A DNA stretch of 64,000 nt from Narthecium ossifragum (Eukaryota; Streptophyta; Magnoliopsida; Dioscoreales; Nartheciaceae): contig OY986971.1 in assembly GCA_963920575.1 (NCBI GenBank), positions 21,442,492 through 21,506,491 on the forward strand. Reading direction: 5' to 3'. Made by a program: the position numbers and the translations under genes. Below the pieces are notes generated by a model. It was given only the letters and a program-made list of their open reading frames with translations. It did not search any database and was not told the DNA's origin. Below, one piece after another: positions 21,950 through 32,411 of this stretch. Position 1 is the stretch's first letter. Every line of letters starts with the position of its first letter.

Positions 21950-24900
21950 TAATATGAAGTCAAGTAGGAGTTTATGTGGTGAAACAATCCTTCAAGAATG
22001 TGGTGAAACAAGCGTGGAAGAGAAGACAACATGGCTTGGAACAATTCATAATGAAGGGACGGGTAAAGGAGATTAAACATGCAGTCAAGAAGTGGAGCAA
22101 GATTGATGACTTCGATCTACTAAACACTGAGCAACATCTTACTCAACACTTGCATGATCTGTATCTTATTGAGGAGTCTGAGCTGACCCATAACCAGGAG
22201 GAGAGGATGAGATCTCTAGAAAATCATATTATTGCTGTCCAAGTTAGACATAACTCATGTGTATCTCAGCATCGTCGGGAGGATTGGATAAAAGGTGGTG
22301 ACAGGAACTCGAGTTTCTTTCACAGATCACTTAGTGACAGAACTCATAGATCCAAAGTGCCGGAAGTTATAGGTGAGGATGGGATCTTGAGGCAAGGCCA
22401 AGAGGAAGTTTCACAAACTTTTCTTCAGCACTTCAAGAAACTTTGGATGAACAATGATAGTCGGGTAGCGCATCATTTACCTGAATTGCCTGCACTATCA
22501 GAGGATGGGTGTGCAGCTTTATCAGATGATGTTTGTGAAAATGAGGTTAGAGCAGCTCTTGAGGAGATGGGGAGGAATAAATGTGCTGGGCCAGATGGGT
22601 TGCCTGGTGAGTTCTATCTGAAGCATTGGGACATTGTGGGAGAAAGCTTGCTCAAGGTGATCAAAAGTTTCCTTCTAACTGGCAAATTACCCAACGGATG
22701 GAATGATTGCTTCATCTCCCTCATTCCAAAAGCTACCAATCCTAGAAGAATTAAGGAGTTTCGCCCAATCAGCCTATGTAACGTCAGCTACAAGGTGGTG
22801 TCTTCTATCTTAGCCAATCGTCTCAAGCCATTCTTGCGCGACCTGGTGAGTCCTGAACAATTTGCTTACATCAGTGGTCGCTCGATTGCTGATAACATTG
22901 GGGTTGCGCATGAATTATTGCACTTCGTCAGGATTGCTGAAAAGAAGGATCCGCTTATGGCTGTGAAAGCTGTTCTCAGCTCAGCTTACGATTCAGTGAG
23001 CTGGAGCTTCTTGAGAAGAGTTATGGAAGCTATGCAATTTCCTGCGCAGTGGATAGCATGGGTAATGGAGTGTGTCACTACTCCAAGGTTCTCTATCATT
23101 GTCAATGGGAGGGTGTTGAAGCAATTCCATTCACAGAGAGCCCTGCGTCAAGGTGATCCAATCTCTCCCTATCTTTTTCTTTTGGTACAAGAGGTACTAA
23201 CAAGACTGTTGAGACAGCCACTATTAGAGCTCGAAGGGGTCAAATTTAATAGAGGGAGAATGAAGATTAGTCATCTGCTTTTTGCGAATGATTGTCTTTT
23301 TGTTACCAAAGCTGGAAGAGAGGAGGCCATGAAGCTTAACAACATACTTAGAAGATTTAAAGCTTTGTCTGGTTTGCAAGTAAATCCAAACAAATCCAGT
23401 GTGAAGTTTTCTCCCAAAACTTCAAAGCGAAGAAGGCGAAGGACCAGCAAATATCTTAAGTTTGGGGTGAGCAAGAAAGTTTGGAGATATTTGGGGGTTC
23501 CCCTCAATGTCCAAAGGCTCAAGCCACATCATTTCAACTTCATAGTGGAAGCTGTCCAAGCCAAGCTGCTGTCCTGGAAGGCTAGGAAACTATCTGAAGC
23601 GGGAAGGGTTGCACTAACTCAGTCTGTGATCCAATCTCTTCCTCTTTTTGTTATGTCCATAGTGTCGGTACCTCAGTCTATCCTTCATAGCATCTGTGCT
23701 ATGGCCAGAACCTTTCTATGGCAAGGGCGTCGAGGAGGGCTATCCGTGGTTGCTTGGGATAATGTCTGTCGGCACCGCTTGGAGGGGGACTGGGGATCAA
23801 AGATCTTAGCAGGTGGCAGCGAGCCCTTTGAATGAAGCAGGCTACGGGTTTACTAAAGGAGAGTAACTCAATTTGGATTGATGTGGTACGAGCAAAATAT
23901 GGAGTCCATGAGTATCTGCCGAAAGTAAAGCCTCCATCAAAATGTTCTGCTCTTTGGAGAACTATTTGTGATGCTGCAGGTAATCTTAGAGAGGGTTTAA
24001 GATGGAATATTCACTCGGGATGTAGAGCTAATGTATTGCAGGATTGGTGGTTACTAGACATCCCCCTATGCAAAATGCCAACTCTTATCTCTATGGAGGC
24101 AAATTTTGACAAAGTGATGGTGGGCGATTTTCTGCAGGACTTAGGAGAATGGGATTTCGACTCTTTGATCCCCTTTTGTCATCCAAGTTTGATAGAAGAG
24201 ATCAGATGTTTGCATGTTAATACTAATGAGAAGCCTAATCCTAGATGGATGTGGAACAAGGATGGCAGTGTTACTTCTTCATCCTGCTATCAATTCTTAG
24301 AATCCAAGGAGGTGAAGATAAAGGCCAATTATGTTGACTGGTGGTCTATCTGGAAGGTCCCTGCTGGGCCTAGGCCTAAGCAGTTTCTGTGGAAGCTAGC
24401 GCATGGAAAAATTGCCACTCGTACACAGCTATGGAACCTTCATCTTACTAGTGACAAGTGTTGCCCCTGCTGCAAAATTGAAGATGAAACATTGGAGCAC
24501 TTGTTTTTTGAATGCAGAGTAGCTAAAGAGGTGTGGAGCATAGTTTTACAGGACTCTGGTGTTAACCTGCAGTTGCTGACATTGAACTACTGCTTTGGTT
24601 TGCTGAAAAGGAAATGCAAAGGGGAAAGAGATGTCTTATTAAATTCGGCAGTGGTGTACACTATGTGGATGCTGTGGAAGTGTAGATGTGAGATTGTTTT
24701 CGGTGAAGGTGTTGTGTGTGTTAAGGATGTTGCGAGGTCTATTAAATGGCAGGTTCGTGAGTTCATGAGGAGTAATCCACGCCATGTGCAGCCTCCTTGC
24801 ACGAGGGGACAATGGCAAGGTATGAGACTGCAGGGGCATGCCTCTGTTAGTATGTCTTCTATTGGTTTGGCTGGAGTTGCTGTTGTTTGTTGTGGGGAGG

Positions 24901-25286
24901 AGGACCTGATCTCTTGGAGTGCTAGCAGAAAGGTCACTGCTTCCTCTGTTCTGCAAGCTGAATTGCTGGGTATTTATTGGGCCATTGTTGAGGGTATGAA
25001 GCGGGGGTGGAAACATGTTCATGGTGGAGAGTGACTCTTTGTTCTCTGTCAAGATGATCAACGGAAGCATGCCGCTGGACACCGACTGCCGACATATAGT
25101 TCAAACATTTGGTGGTTAATTGGGAGTTGTTCTAGTTGTCAAATTATGTACATCCCAGAGAGGGAAACTGTAGAGCTGATAGGCTCACGCGGATAGAGCG
25201 CGAGGGTGGTTGTTGTTCTAGCCCATGTAATTGAGGCTAGGGTGGAATAGCCTGCGGGCTCAACTTGTCAAAAAAAAAAAAAAAAA
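21950..25286 (+). mobile_element. L1-type LINE, 5'-truncated, with poly(A) tail
   Basis: The ORF2 body runs in two main frames and ends in a 17-base A tract (25,270-25,286), the expected 3' end of a target-primed insertion. The endonuclease domain and ORF1 are missing, so the copy is 5'-truncated. The exact 5' junction (about 21,897-21,975) and a target duplication could not be fixed. Confidence 0.85.
21976..25075 (+). pseudogene. LINE ORF2: reverse transcriptase, zf-RVT and RNase H
   Basis: Frame 1 (21,976-23,835) covers the pre-RT region (DWIKGGDRNSSFFHR) and RT (GPDGLPGEFYLKHW; FISLIPKATNPRRIKEFRPI; ALRQGDPISPYLFLL). Frame 2 (23,832-25,034) covers the tail, with the zf-RVT region WKVPAGPRPKQFLWKLAHGK followed by CCPCCKIEDETLEHLFFEC, and the start of an RNase H domain (SSVLQAELLGIYWAI). 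A further frameshift near 25,020 leads to MVESDSLFSV. A frameshift at about 23,820 joins the two main frames. The catalytic F/YADD box reads FANDCLF, and the earlier K-L-D-x-S-K-A-Y-D block reads KAVLSSAYD, so two metal-binding Asp residues are lost. It is catalytically dead despite long open frames. Confidence 0.88.
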
Positions 25287-25289
25287 TCT

Positions 25290-26418
25290 TAGTCATTAGA
25301 ATGGATAGTCTTACGGTGATATGAAAAAGATAAATCTCAAGAGTCAAGAGACGATGCAGATGATAAAGACGTAGGCCTTCATTAAGTCCATCTCAATTCA
25401 CATCTTCGGTCGTAAAATAATAAAGATTTAAGACTCACAAAAATAACATGTTGGAGAGAAAAATATACTGCAAGAACCTCATGCAAAATTAAAAATGGGG
25501 TCCACCGTGGAAACGTAGATGTATGATCTAGGTTTCGGCCTTTTTCACTCATCAATTAAAAAAGAAAAATGATTTGCGCCTTAACTGTAGGTGTGAACTG
25601 TGAATACGTTCACAACCTTGTGGTGGGCTGGAACCCCTGCCACGAGATGTGAGGACCCTTTGGGGGGCTTTTGGGATATTTTTGTGGTGTATATATATAT
25701 AATGTTTTTGGCATTTTATACAAGGAGTCAAAAATCGAATCTTTGGTACATGGAGACTCCCCACTTTTCTAAAATCTCTTTAGTCTATCTTATCCTTGCC
25801 TCGACCGAGTCAACAAGCAATTTTATCAAGAACATGTGCCCTAAGCAACTACCACCATTGAATATGGATGAGGCATTGGCTTGCCATTTCCACAAACGCA
25901 AATTTAATAGTTAGAGGATATAAAACTATTTAATTAAAAAATACCGAACACGCCTTTCGTTTGACTTGGTATAACCTGAACTTAACAACAGATTTTTTCC
26001 TTGGTTTGGAAGAACTGCTTGAGCTTGTTGAGCAAGCATCCTATATTATATATATACTACACGTACATGAAAGTATATTTTCATGGTTGTGCACTCAACC
26101 TATCAACGAATAGGTTCAACGGAAGAAAACAAATGGTCAAATTGCAGGTTCAAAGATATAGTATTGTTTTTGCATATTTGGTGTAGAAGAAATCCACAAG
26201 ACTTTATGGCCAAATCAACATCATACCTTTAAAACAATTACGCTAACACTAATTTTGACTAAGTCAAATTTCCATAGTATTATAGAATTTCTCCTATAAA
26301 GTAGATCAGCCTTAAACATTATTCAAAACCATATAATCTTAGAAAACTCATCTATACCGCTCTACATATGACCCTCCACGGTTTTGATGATACCCTACAC
26401 AAACCACGGGGACAATGG
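25290..26418. other. stretch with no recognisable gene
   Basis: AT-rich sequence with scattered short frames and a short (TA)n at about 25,690. No domain, RNA gene or terminal repeat was recognised. Confidence 0.5.
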
Positions 26419-26732
26419 GCTACAGTGACGAGCATTAAGTGACAATAGCATGTATTGTCACAAAAGTTATGCCTACAGTGACAATATTAATTTGTTGTCA
26501 CTGGTCTCAATTTATCTGATTTTTCACTGACGAGATTTTCTAGTTGTCACTAAAAACCTTATTTACAGTGATGAAAATTATTTCTTGTCACTGATGCCCG
26601 CTACTAAAAATTGAAAAATAACATGGCGGGAAAAATTGGCTAATTTAGTGGGAGTTTTAGTGACAACAAATTAGTGTTTGTCACTAATAATATTTAGTGA
26701 TGAGAAAAAAATTATTTGCTTGTTACTGTAGC
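26419..26732. mobile_element. MITE-like unit with 16-bp inverted ends
   Basis: The left end GCTACAGTGACGAGCA and the right end (complement GCTACAGTAACAAGCA) differ at two positions. They are flanked on both sides by ATGG (26,415-26,418 and 26,733-26,736). The interior is AT-rich with AGTGACAA motifs. A 4-bp duplication fits no common family, so part of it may be chance; the unit might be only the left arm of the larger composite element. Confidence 0.55.
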
Positions 26733-26769
26733 ATGGCATTTAGTAAAAGTAAAAACTAAAAACAAAAAA

Positions 26770-27600
26770 AAACTAGTATAAAACCTCTAAATCCCTAAGT
26801 CTCTCATCTCCTCTCCCGTAACTCTCTCATCTCCTCTAAATCCCTAAACCTCCAAGCCTCTCATCTCCTCTCCTGTCACCTCCCCTCTCCTCCCCTCCCT
26901 GCGAACGAAGCGTGCTAGGCGGACTCTGGCGGCGTGCTCGGCGGACTCTGGCGGCGTGCTCGGCGGACTTAGGCATCCGACGTGTAAGCTCCCCCCCACT
27001 TCCCTCCTGGTAAGCATGATTACCTGGTACCCCCTCCCTCCCCTCTTCCCCTCCGGTAAGCATGATTACCTGGTAGCCTATCCAGAGCAGTTCACTGAGA
27101 CGGAATCAGAGGGAAGGAAGTAGCAGAAGTCGGTGTAGTTATTCTATCTGGCAAGGGCCGGTGGATACTCGAGGATGCGCTGGAGGTTGAGCAGCATCTT
27201 GGTCTCCGATGGTGATAGCTGGGTAAAGATGGCTAACTGCCCTCCTCCCCCCCCCACCTCACCTCTGGTTGATGATTTTGGCTTTTATAACACCTCTCTT
27301 CCCCCCTCTCCCTACCTCCCTCCCTCCCTCTCTCTCCGACCCACCCCCATCTCCCCACCTGACTCGTCTCCTCGCTTCGCTCCACAAAGCTTTCCGCCAT
27401 ATTCATTAATAAATAGAAGCTACTCAGTTTGTCGTCTTTCTCTTGAATCTTAGCCATTTATTTATCGTTTCTGCTTGAACACTTTCATACTCTCGTCTTT
27501 CTCTTGATAAGGAGATATATAAATGGCCTTGAGTTCTAGCTGATGAAGATGATGAAGGTAATTGAAGTCCAGGAAAATAGGCTCTAAGGCATAACTAGAC
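26770..27600. other. pyrimidine/purine-rich non-coding region
   Basis: There is a TATAAAACC at about 26,777, then repeated CTCTCATCTCCTCT segments and a C-rich tract (27,235-27,330). It resembles a promoter and leader at the left end of the element, but no plus-strand gene follows that I can recognise. Confidence 0.4.
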
Positions 27601-27630
27601 GATCCAGAGAGGGTCAAAACCAGTAAGACT

Positions 27631-28501
27631 TCAACCATCTCTCAATTTCTCGAGAGTAAGGTAGATACCTCTGTATATGGCCGATAGGATGAAAACAGAG
27701 AGAGATAAAACTTGTTTTCCAGAGGCAATTGCTTGAGCAAGGTTGATATAGCCCCTATTTGGTTTTCTAGTAGGAACATAGAAAACGAATTTACATAGCC
27801 AATAATAGATAAATGCTAATCGTCCTTGGACATTTGGTGGGTCATCGGTCTTTTCAAGCTTGGCATAGGTATTAATGAAGACACCATAGTTCTTAGCGGT
27901 ATCAAAGACTGTATCATGAGAAGGAAGCTCCATATTGGCTGATATAAGTTCGCCAATAGGAGAGAGACCGGTCAAAAGAGTGATATCTAGGAGGGTAATA
28001 GAGAGAGTGCTGAAAGGAAAAACAAAGTTATTATACTCCATCGACCAAAAAAGGAACGACGGAAGGAGTAAGTTGGGCTCTTGAGCATGAACCCTAGTGC
28101 TTAAATTTAGGAAATCCAAAATGCCAGCATCAGAGAATATTTTCTTTGAATCAGGATGGTTAATCATCCTATTGTGCCACTCGATGAATTTATCATCGGT
28201 CAAAGGCCATGGAGTAATAGGGTTTCTGGAAGAAAGGGTCGATAAGTTGAGTTCTTGAGACAAAGGTAGATCATCAAAAAGTGGAACAGAGTTTACAATA
28301 GTCTTAAGATCGGAGGAAAGAGACGGCATAAGATTCAAAAATAAAACAAGGTCCAAGAGAAAAGGATCTGGAATTAAAATCACCACTTCTGACCAGATAT
28401 GTCCCTCTTGCGTCACCTGATCTCAGTAGCTCGTTGAAATCCGCATAGGTTTTGCTGACTTCCTTATGAATGACCTCATCGGCTTTGATTTCACGAACCA
28501 T
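27631..28501 (-). pseudogene. plant mobile domain (PMD) gene, second copy type
   Basis: A 261-residue frame (28,416-27,631) holds the PMD core: FIEWHNRMINHPDSKKIF, then STLSITLLDITLLTGLSPIG, where the DI-LLTGL block is the family hallmark, then FIYYWLCKFVFYVP. An upstream block starting MVREIKADEVIHKEVSK at 28,501 is in another frame and overlaps, so a frameshift or short intron joins them. The C-terminal half of a full-length PMD protein is missing: the frame ends at 27,631 after LTLEKLRDG. It differs clearly from the PMD pseudogene at 3,340-4,705. In plants PMD genes are often transposon-borne, which fits its place inside the composite element. Confidence 0.75.
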
Positions 28502-28619
28502 GGCGGAGAATAGGCTGCTTGCTGGTGAAGGGAAGAAGAAATCTCGGATGTCACAACTATTTCCCGGTGAAGGAAAGGAAGAAAACTCAAGCACCGCAAC
28601 GATGAGAGCAAAGGAAGAA

Positions 28620-29850
28620 GTAAAACCTTAAGTAAAAGAAGAAAGAGCCAATGGAGTTCTTTCGCGCCAAAGAGCTATGGCCAAAAGGGTAGAGATGTTA
28701 GGGTAAGTACGGCGCATTAAATGCAGGATTTTAAGGGATATGGAGAGATAAGGAAAATGAGGTGACGATCCAATTTCCTAGAGAATGTTAATGATTAATA
28801 TTAGTGGTTAACAAGAAAACTGTCAAATCACACCAGATGCGTTTATCTCGTCATAAATTCAAACTCATCGATTACCATATGAGAGGCAAAATGTTAGCCA
28901 AAATAATGGCTAATCAATCATTGATTGACATGTGAAATATGATCGATAGCCTTTCCAATCCAATTGGGTGATATCGTTCTAAGATAAACAAAAGATCATC
29001 GACCAAACGAAGGAAGTCATCGGCCAAGAACGATGATAATCTTTACATAAGGAGGGCATCGGCCAAAGGCAATGATGATCTAAAGACAAAAAAGTTATCA
29101 ACTAAGAACAATGAAGACATGTACAAGAAGAGAACATCGGCCAAGAAGGATAACATTGCAACATAGAAAAGCTCATCAACCGGACGCAACCGTCATCGGC
29201 CAAACCGTGATGTGGAGAAACGAGGAAACATTTGAGATCGTGGGACACGCGGCTTACCAAGAGTGGAAGATAGAAGATAGTGGAGAACGTGCTGAACTGA
29301 AGGCAGTTAAAACCACTCTAATATAAATAGTCTTCTCCTTTCTTTGTGCAGTCTCTCTCGCAAACCGCTCTAATGTAAGTTAGTTTTATTCAATGAAATG
29401 ATTACGTTTCTTAAGTATTTAGTTTATCTTTTCTGCATAATTTAGTTCAAGTTGTTGTTCTTAGATAATTAATATAAGATTAGATTTTATAATGTTTTCT
29501 TTATCGTTTTCCTTAGAAACTTCTTTACTGTTTTCTTTAGATTAGTTTAATTTACGAGCTTTCATATCTTAATTTAGATTAGGTTAAGTAATAGGTTTAA
29601 ATGTATCTTATCTTGATTTAGTTATTTAGAATGATCTTTACTGCCTTCTAGATGCACTTAGCAGTTTTAGATGATTTCTTATTTGCAATAGATTAATTTA
29701 AAATTAATTTAGGTTTAATTCTGATAGTTAGTTTTATTAGATTATTAAATTAGGTTCAATCTAGATTTCTATTTAACTTGACACCTCTGTTCGAATATAG
29801 TTTGAAGGAGTTGAACTAAACCATAATCTCCCGAACACCAGCCCGCAGAT
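28620..29850. other. intergenic region with CATCGGCCAA repeats
   Basis: 28,985-29,205 contains about eight diverged copies of (G)TCATCGGCCAA/ATCGACCAA, spaced 25-45 bases. A TATAAATAG lies at 29,322. 29,360-29,830 is AT-rich and featureless. This could be a decayed LTR promoter, but no LTR ends were found. Confidence 0.4.
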
Positions 29851-30064
29851 GTTATTGAACGTCAGCCTTAGCAACAGATCCTGCATGTCGACTCTCTCGT
29901 CGCCGCCGGCGTTGTTGGCCGCAGCGCGGAGTATGGGCAGCAACCGCAACTATATCGCCCTCGACACCCACCTCGACATGGCCTGGCGGAGCGTCCTCGT
30001 CGTGAACTCGAGCGTCGCTGTCTTCCTCTGGAGTAGCCACGTGTCCTCGTCGGAGTTAAAGATC

Positions 30065-30359
30065 TCGTCAGAGGAGGGAAATCGTAGTAGGTGGCGTGAA
30101 ACTGGTAGTGATGAATGAAGGAAGGGAGGATCACGTCGGAGGTTCCCATGGCGATGGCAGCAGCAAGAGTGTCACATATGGCTAGCAGCCTTAGCAAGAA
30201 ATCGAAACAAAACACTCCCCTCCCCCATCCTCCTCTACTCTTCATACCCTTGGGAAAAGCAGCAATGGGAGCTGCAGCCATCGCCGGTCCTTTGCCTCTT
30301 GTGTCCGTGCTTGCGTTGCCCATGTTGGTTGTAGCGGACGTGGCTTCGCCGGTGCCCAT
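30065..30359 (-). pseudogene. CASP-like membrane protein, N-terminal fragment
   Basis: The start codon is at 30,359 (MGTGEATSATTNMGN). After a low-complexity N-terminus comes [20 protein letters not shown], the first membrane helix of Casparian-strip membrane domain proteins with its conserved Arg, then [11 protein letters not shown] and [13 protein letters not shown], the conserved first extracellular region. Homology stops at about 30,080, so the remaining three helices are missing. The fragment keeps a TATA box and a 5' leader (see next entry). CASP proteins scaffold Casparian-strip lignification; this truncated copy cannot do so. It was probably captured by the surrounding element. Confidence 0.82.
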
Positions 30360-30459
30360 GTTTCACTAATAAGTTTCTGACTACTATGGATGAAGTTGAT
30401 GGAGAGCTAATTTTGAGAGGTAGATTAAGCTGTGATGAGGATTCTTAATGGTGGTGGGG

Positions 30460-30467
30460 TTTTATAG
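30460..30467 (-). promoter_or_regulatory. TATA box upstream of CASP-like fragment
   Basis: On the minus strand CTATAAAA lies about 100 bases upstream of the CASP-like ATG, the normal distance for a plant promoter with a short leader. It suggests the promoter was copied along with the first part of the gene. Confidence 0.5.
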
Positions 30468-30487
30468 AAGAAGATCATAGGTGATCA

Positions 30488-30750
30488 GCTAATAATGAAG
30501 CCACCATGCGCTTCTTCACCTCATCGTAGGGTAGCACCGGGCGGCTCACCAGCGAAGTCTCTTTGAGGAAGACGAGGTTGGCATCGAAGGGCATCACATA
30601 GATGAACGTCGGAGTCTTCTTGTTGCCATCTCACAGGTACGGCTCGTTGCCCATGTGACACTCTCACCAGTCCATGAGCAGCATCCTGTCGAGGTCAAAC
30701 GGGTAGCGGTCCACCACTGCGAGGATCCCGTGGGCGATCTGGAACCCATG
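30488..30750 (-). pseudogene. lycopene beta-cyclase (LCYB/neoxanthin-synthase family) internal fragment
   Basis: One minus-strand frame reads HGFQIAHGILAVVDRYPFDL, DRMLLMDW, stop, ECHMGNEPYL, stop, DGNKKTPTFIYVMPFDANLV, then FLKETSLVSRPVLPYDEVKK. The order 'AYGIL-E / PFD..KM..MDWRD / PTFLYAMPF / ..EETSLVARP' is the substrate-binding middle of plant lycopene beta-cyclases and related capsanthin or neoxanthin synthases, plastid enzymes that close the beta-rings of carotenoids. The N-terminal NAD(P)-binding and C-terminal parts are absent. Two TGA codons stand where the family usually has Arg. It lies just upstream of the CASP fragment on the same strand, so two unrelated genes are represented side by side. 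Confidence 0.85.
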
Positions 30751-30845
30751 GTCTCTCTAACACTGGTCATGTGCAAGTCACGTGACCAGTTTTCCGTCAA
30801 CATTTTAAAGCCGTTCGAGCTGCCGACTAAATTGTTACGGTATTG

Positions 30846-30935
30846 ATACTTGAGGTACCAAATTTGTAATTATCAAAAATTCAGGTACTAAATTTGTAAT
30901 TAGCATATTTTACAGGTACCAAATGTGAAATTTAG
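30846..30935. repeat. short tandem repeat around GGTACCAAATTTGTAATTA
   Basis: Three diverged units (TGAGGTACCAAATTTGTAAT, CAGGTACTAAATTTGTAATT, CAGGTACCAAATGTGAAATT) occur about every 43 bases. The sequence resembles the terminal region of a small transposable element; no boundary is clear. Confidence 0.55.
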
Positions 30936-31092
30936 CCGTGATTTAATGAGGATGATGAAAAGAATCAACTATGAAGCAGACTATTGTAGTTGTAACTGAA
31001 ACTGTTTTCTAAGCTAAATTTGCTTATAGGTGGACTTAACTATTAAGCACACTAATGTAGTATAACTTCTTTGCCGTCCTCACCAAATGCTA

Positions 31093-31096
<4 letters not shown>

Positions 31097-31162
<66 letters not shown>

Positions 31163-31220
31163 ATAAACTTAATTTGCAATCAAGTCTCTCTCTCTTTCAT
31201 AAACTTAATTTGCAATCAAG
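31097..31220. repeat. (TC)n microsatellite with duplicated flank
   Basis: About 63 bases of uninterrupted TC (31,097-31,159) are followed by TTTCATAAACTTAATTTGCAATCAAG. A second short TC tract and the same 26 bases then repeat, so the flank was duplicated together with part of the microsatellite. Confidence 0.95.
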
Positions 31221-31290
31221 TCTCTAGTATGCTGCATTTGAAGACTCATGCTCAGTTGCTAGGATTTCTATTATAACAGTGGCTATTAAT

Positions 31291-31441
31291 TGCAACTCAT
31301 GTGCCTCTTGGCTTTGTTCTTGTGGAAATGCTTATTTCATAATTGCAACTCATTTGCCTCTTGGCTTTGTTCTTGTAGAAATGCTTATTTCATTATTGCA
31401 ACTCATGTGCCTCTTGGTTTTGTTCTTGTGGAAATGCTTAA
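31291..31441. repeat. 53-bp tandem repeat, 2.9 copies
   Basis: Units beginning TGCAACTCATGTGCCTCTTG start at 31,291, 31,344 and 31,397; the third is partial. Because 53 is not a multiple of three the repeat is open in two frames, but this is unlikely to be coding. Confidence 0.92.
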
Positions 31442-32411
31442 GAATGGTAAGCCAATGTATAAGCTTTTATATTGCAAAGATGTTGTAGATATGTTAAAAA
31501 CCTGTTTAAACAATTGTACCATTTGATAATGTCGAAAATACAAGGGAGACTTTGTCCGTTTTATTTCTTAAATTTAAATTGTGATGTTGGCTTTTATATA
31601 TTTGTCTATTATACACTATATTTATGTTTCTAAATGCTAATTCTCTTCTTTTGTTTTCTTTTTATATACATGATACTCGATCTATTAGATCAATGTTAGC
31701 TGGTGCGGATATCGATCGGACTTGTTTTGGATATTAATGTAATTTAAGTGTACTCTTTTGAATTAACATAATTATGTAACTTTGATGTATGCAGTAACTC
31801 ATCTTTTTGTATAAGCAACATACAAAGCTGTTTGTTTATGAAATATATTTTATTGCATGAATGATCTTCATTTGAATCATATTAATGTGTTTGTTTGTTT
31901 GAGAAAAATAGTGCTTATAGTTAAAGATTAATTTTAAAATTAAAATATCAAATAATAAAAATTAGGTTTGATGACAAATCTTAGTGACAAAAATAATTGT
32001 CACTAAAACAAGATTCAGTATTGTGTTACAAATTTAAATAGCATTTGTTGTCGTTAATAATAGAATTAGTGACAAATAATGTTCTTAGTACTTATCATTG
32101 TAAATATATTTAGTGACAATCGTTTTATTGTCACCATAAACTATTCAGACTTGTAACCTTTATTTGTCACATCACATAAGTTCATCTGAATGGTGATTAG
32201 CATGTTTGAAGTGTTGAAGTTAATTTCATGCGTTGGTAGTATGTGTATGAGTATAAGAAGTTTTCATGCTCTGTACTATATAGAACACTATTGACCTGAT
32301 AAGGTAAAACTCTTATTATACATGTCTACAACCTAGGACCGTTGGTGTGCTTAATTATATTTTTATGCGCTTAAAATTGCTAGAGACTAGCAATAAGCTG
32401 GTTGGGGGATG

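Larger units (their letters stand above)
26419..32157. mobile_element. putative composite DNA transposon with AGTGACAA subterminal repeats
   Basis: The left edge (GCTACAGTGACGAGCATTAAGTGACAATAG...TTGTCAC, from 26,419) has an inverted relative at the right edge. There the minus strand from 32,157 reads GTTACAAGTC..., then GTGACAATAAAACGATTGTCACTAAA. Both edges, 26,419-26,720 and 31,965-32,140, are filled with AGTGACAA/TTGTCACT in both orientations. Between them lie a PMD gene and two plant gene fragments, all on the minus strand. No target duplication is visible at the far ends. Alternatively the left 314 bp are an independent MITE (next entry). The superfamily is unclear. Confidence 0.45.

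Noticed and set aside
21930..25310. Target-site duplication of the LINE
   Set aside because: TCTTA occurs near both ends, but the match is too short and the 5' junction too uncertain to claim.
27235..27453. Plus-strand proline-rich open frame
   Set aside because: It is translation of a C/T-rich low-complexity tract; no family and no codon bias.
29313..29400. Pararetrovirus-like or LTR promoter around TATAAATAG
   Set aside because: No primer site, LTR ends or viral coding domains flank it; a TATA-like string alone is weak evidence.
31097..31441. Regularly repeated units that could suggest a CRISPR array
   Set aside because: The units are head-to-tail tandem repeats (TC dinucleotides, then a 53-bp unit) without unique spacers, in a eukaryotic genome.
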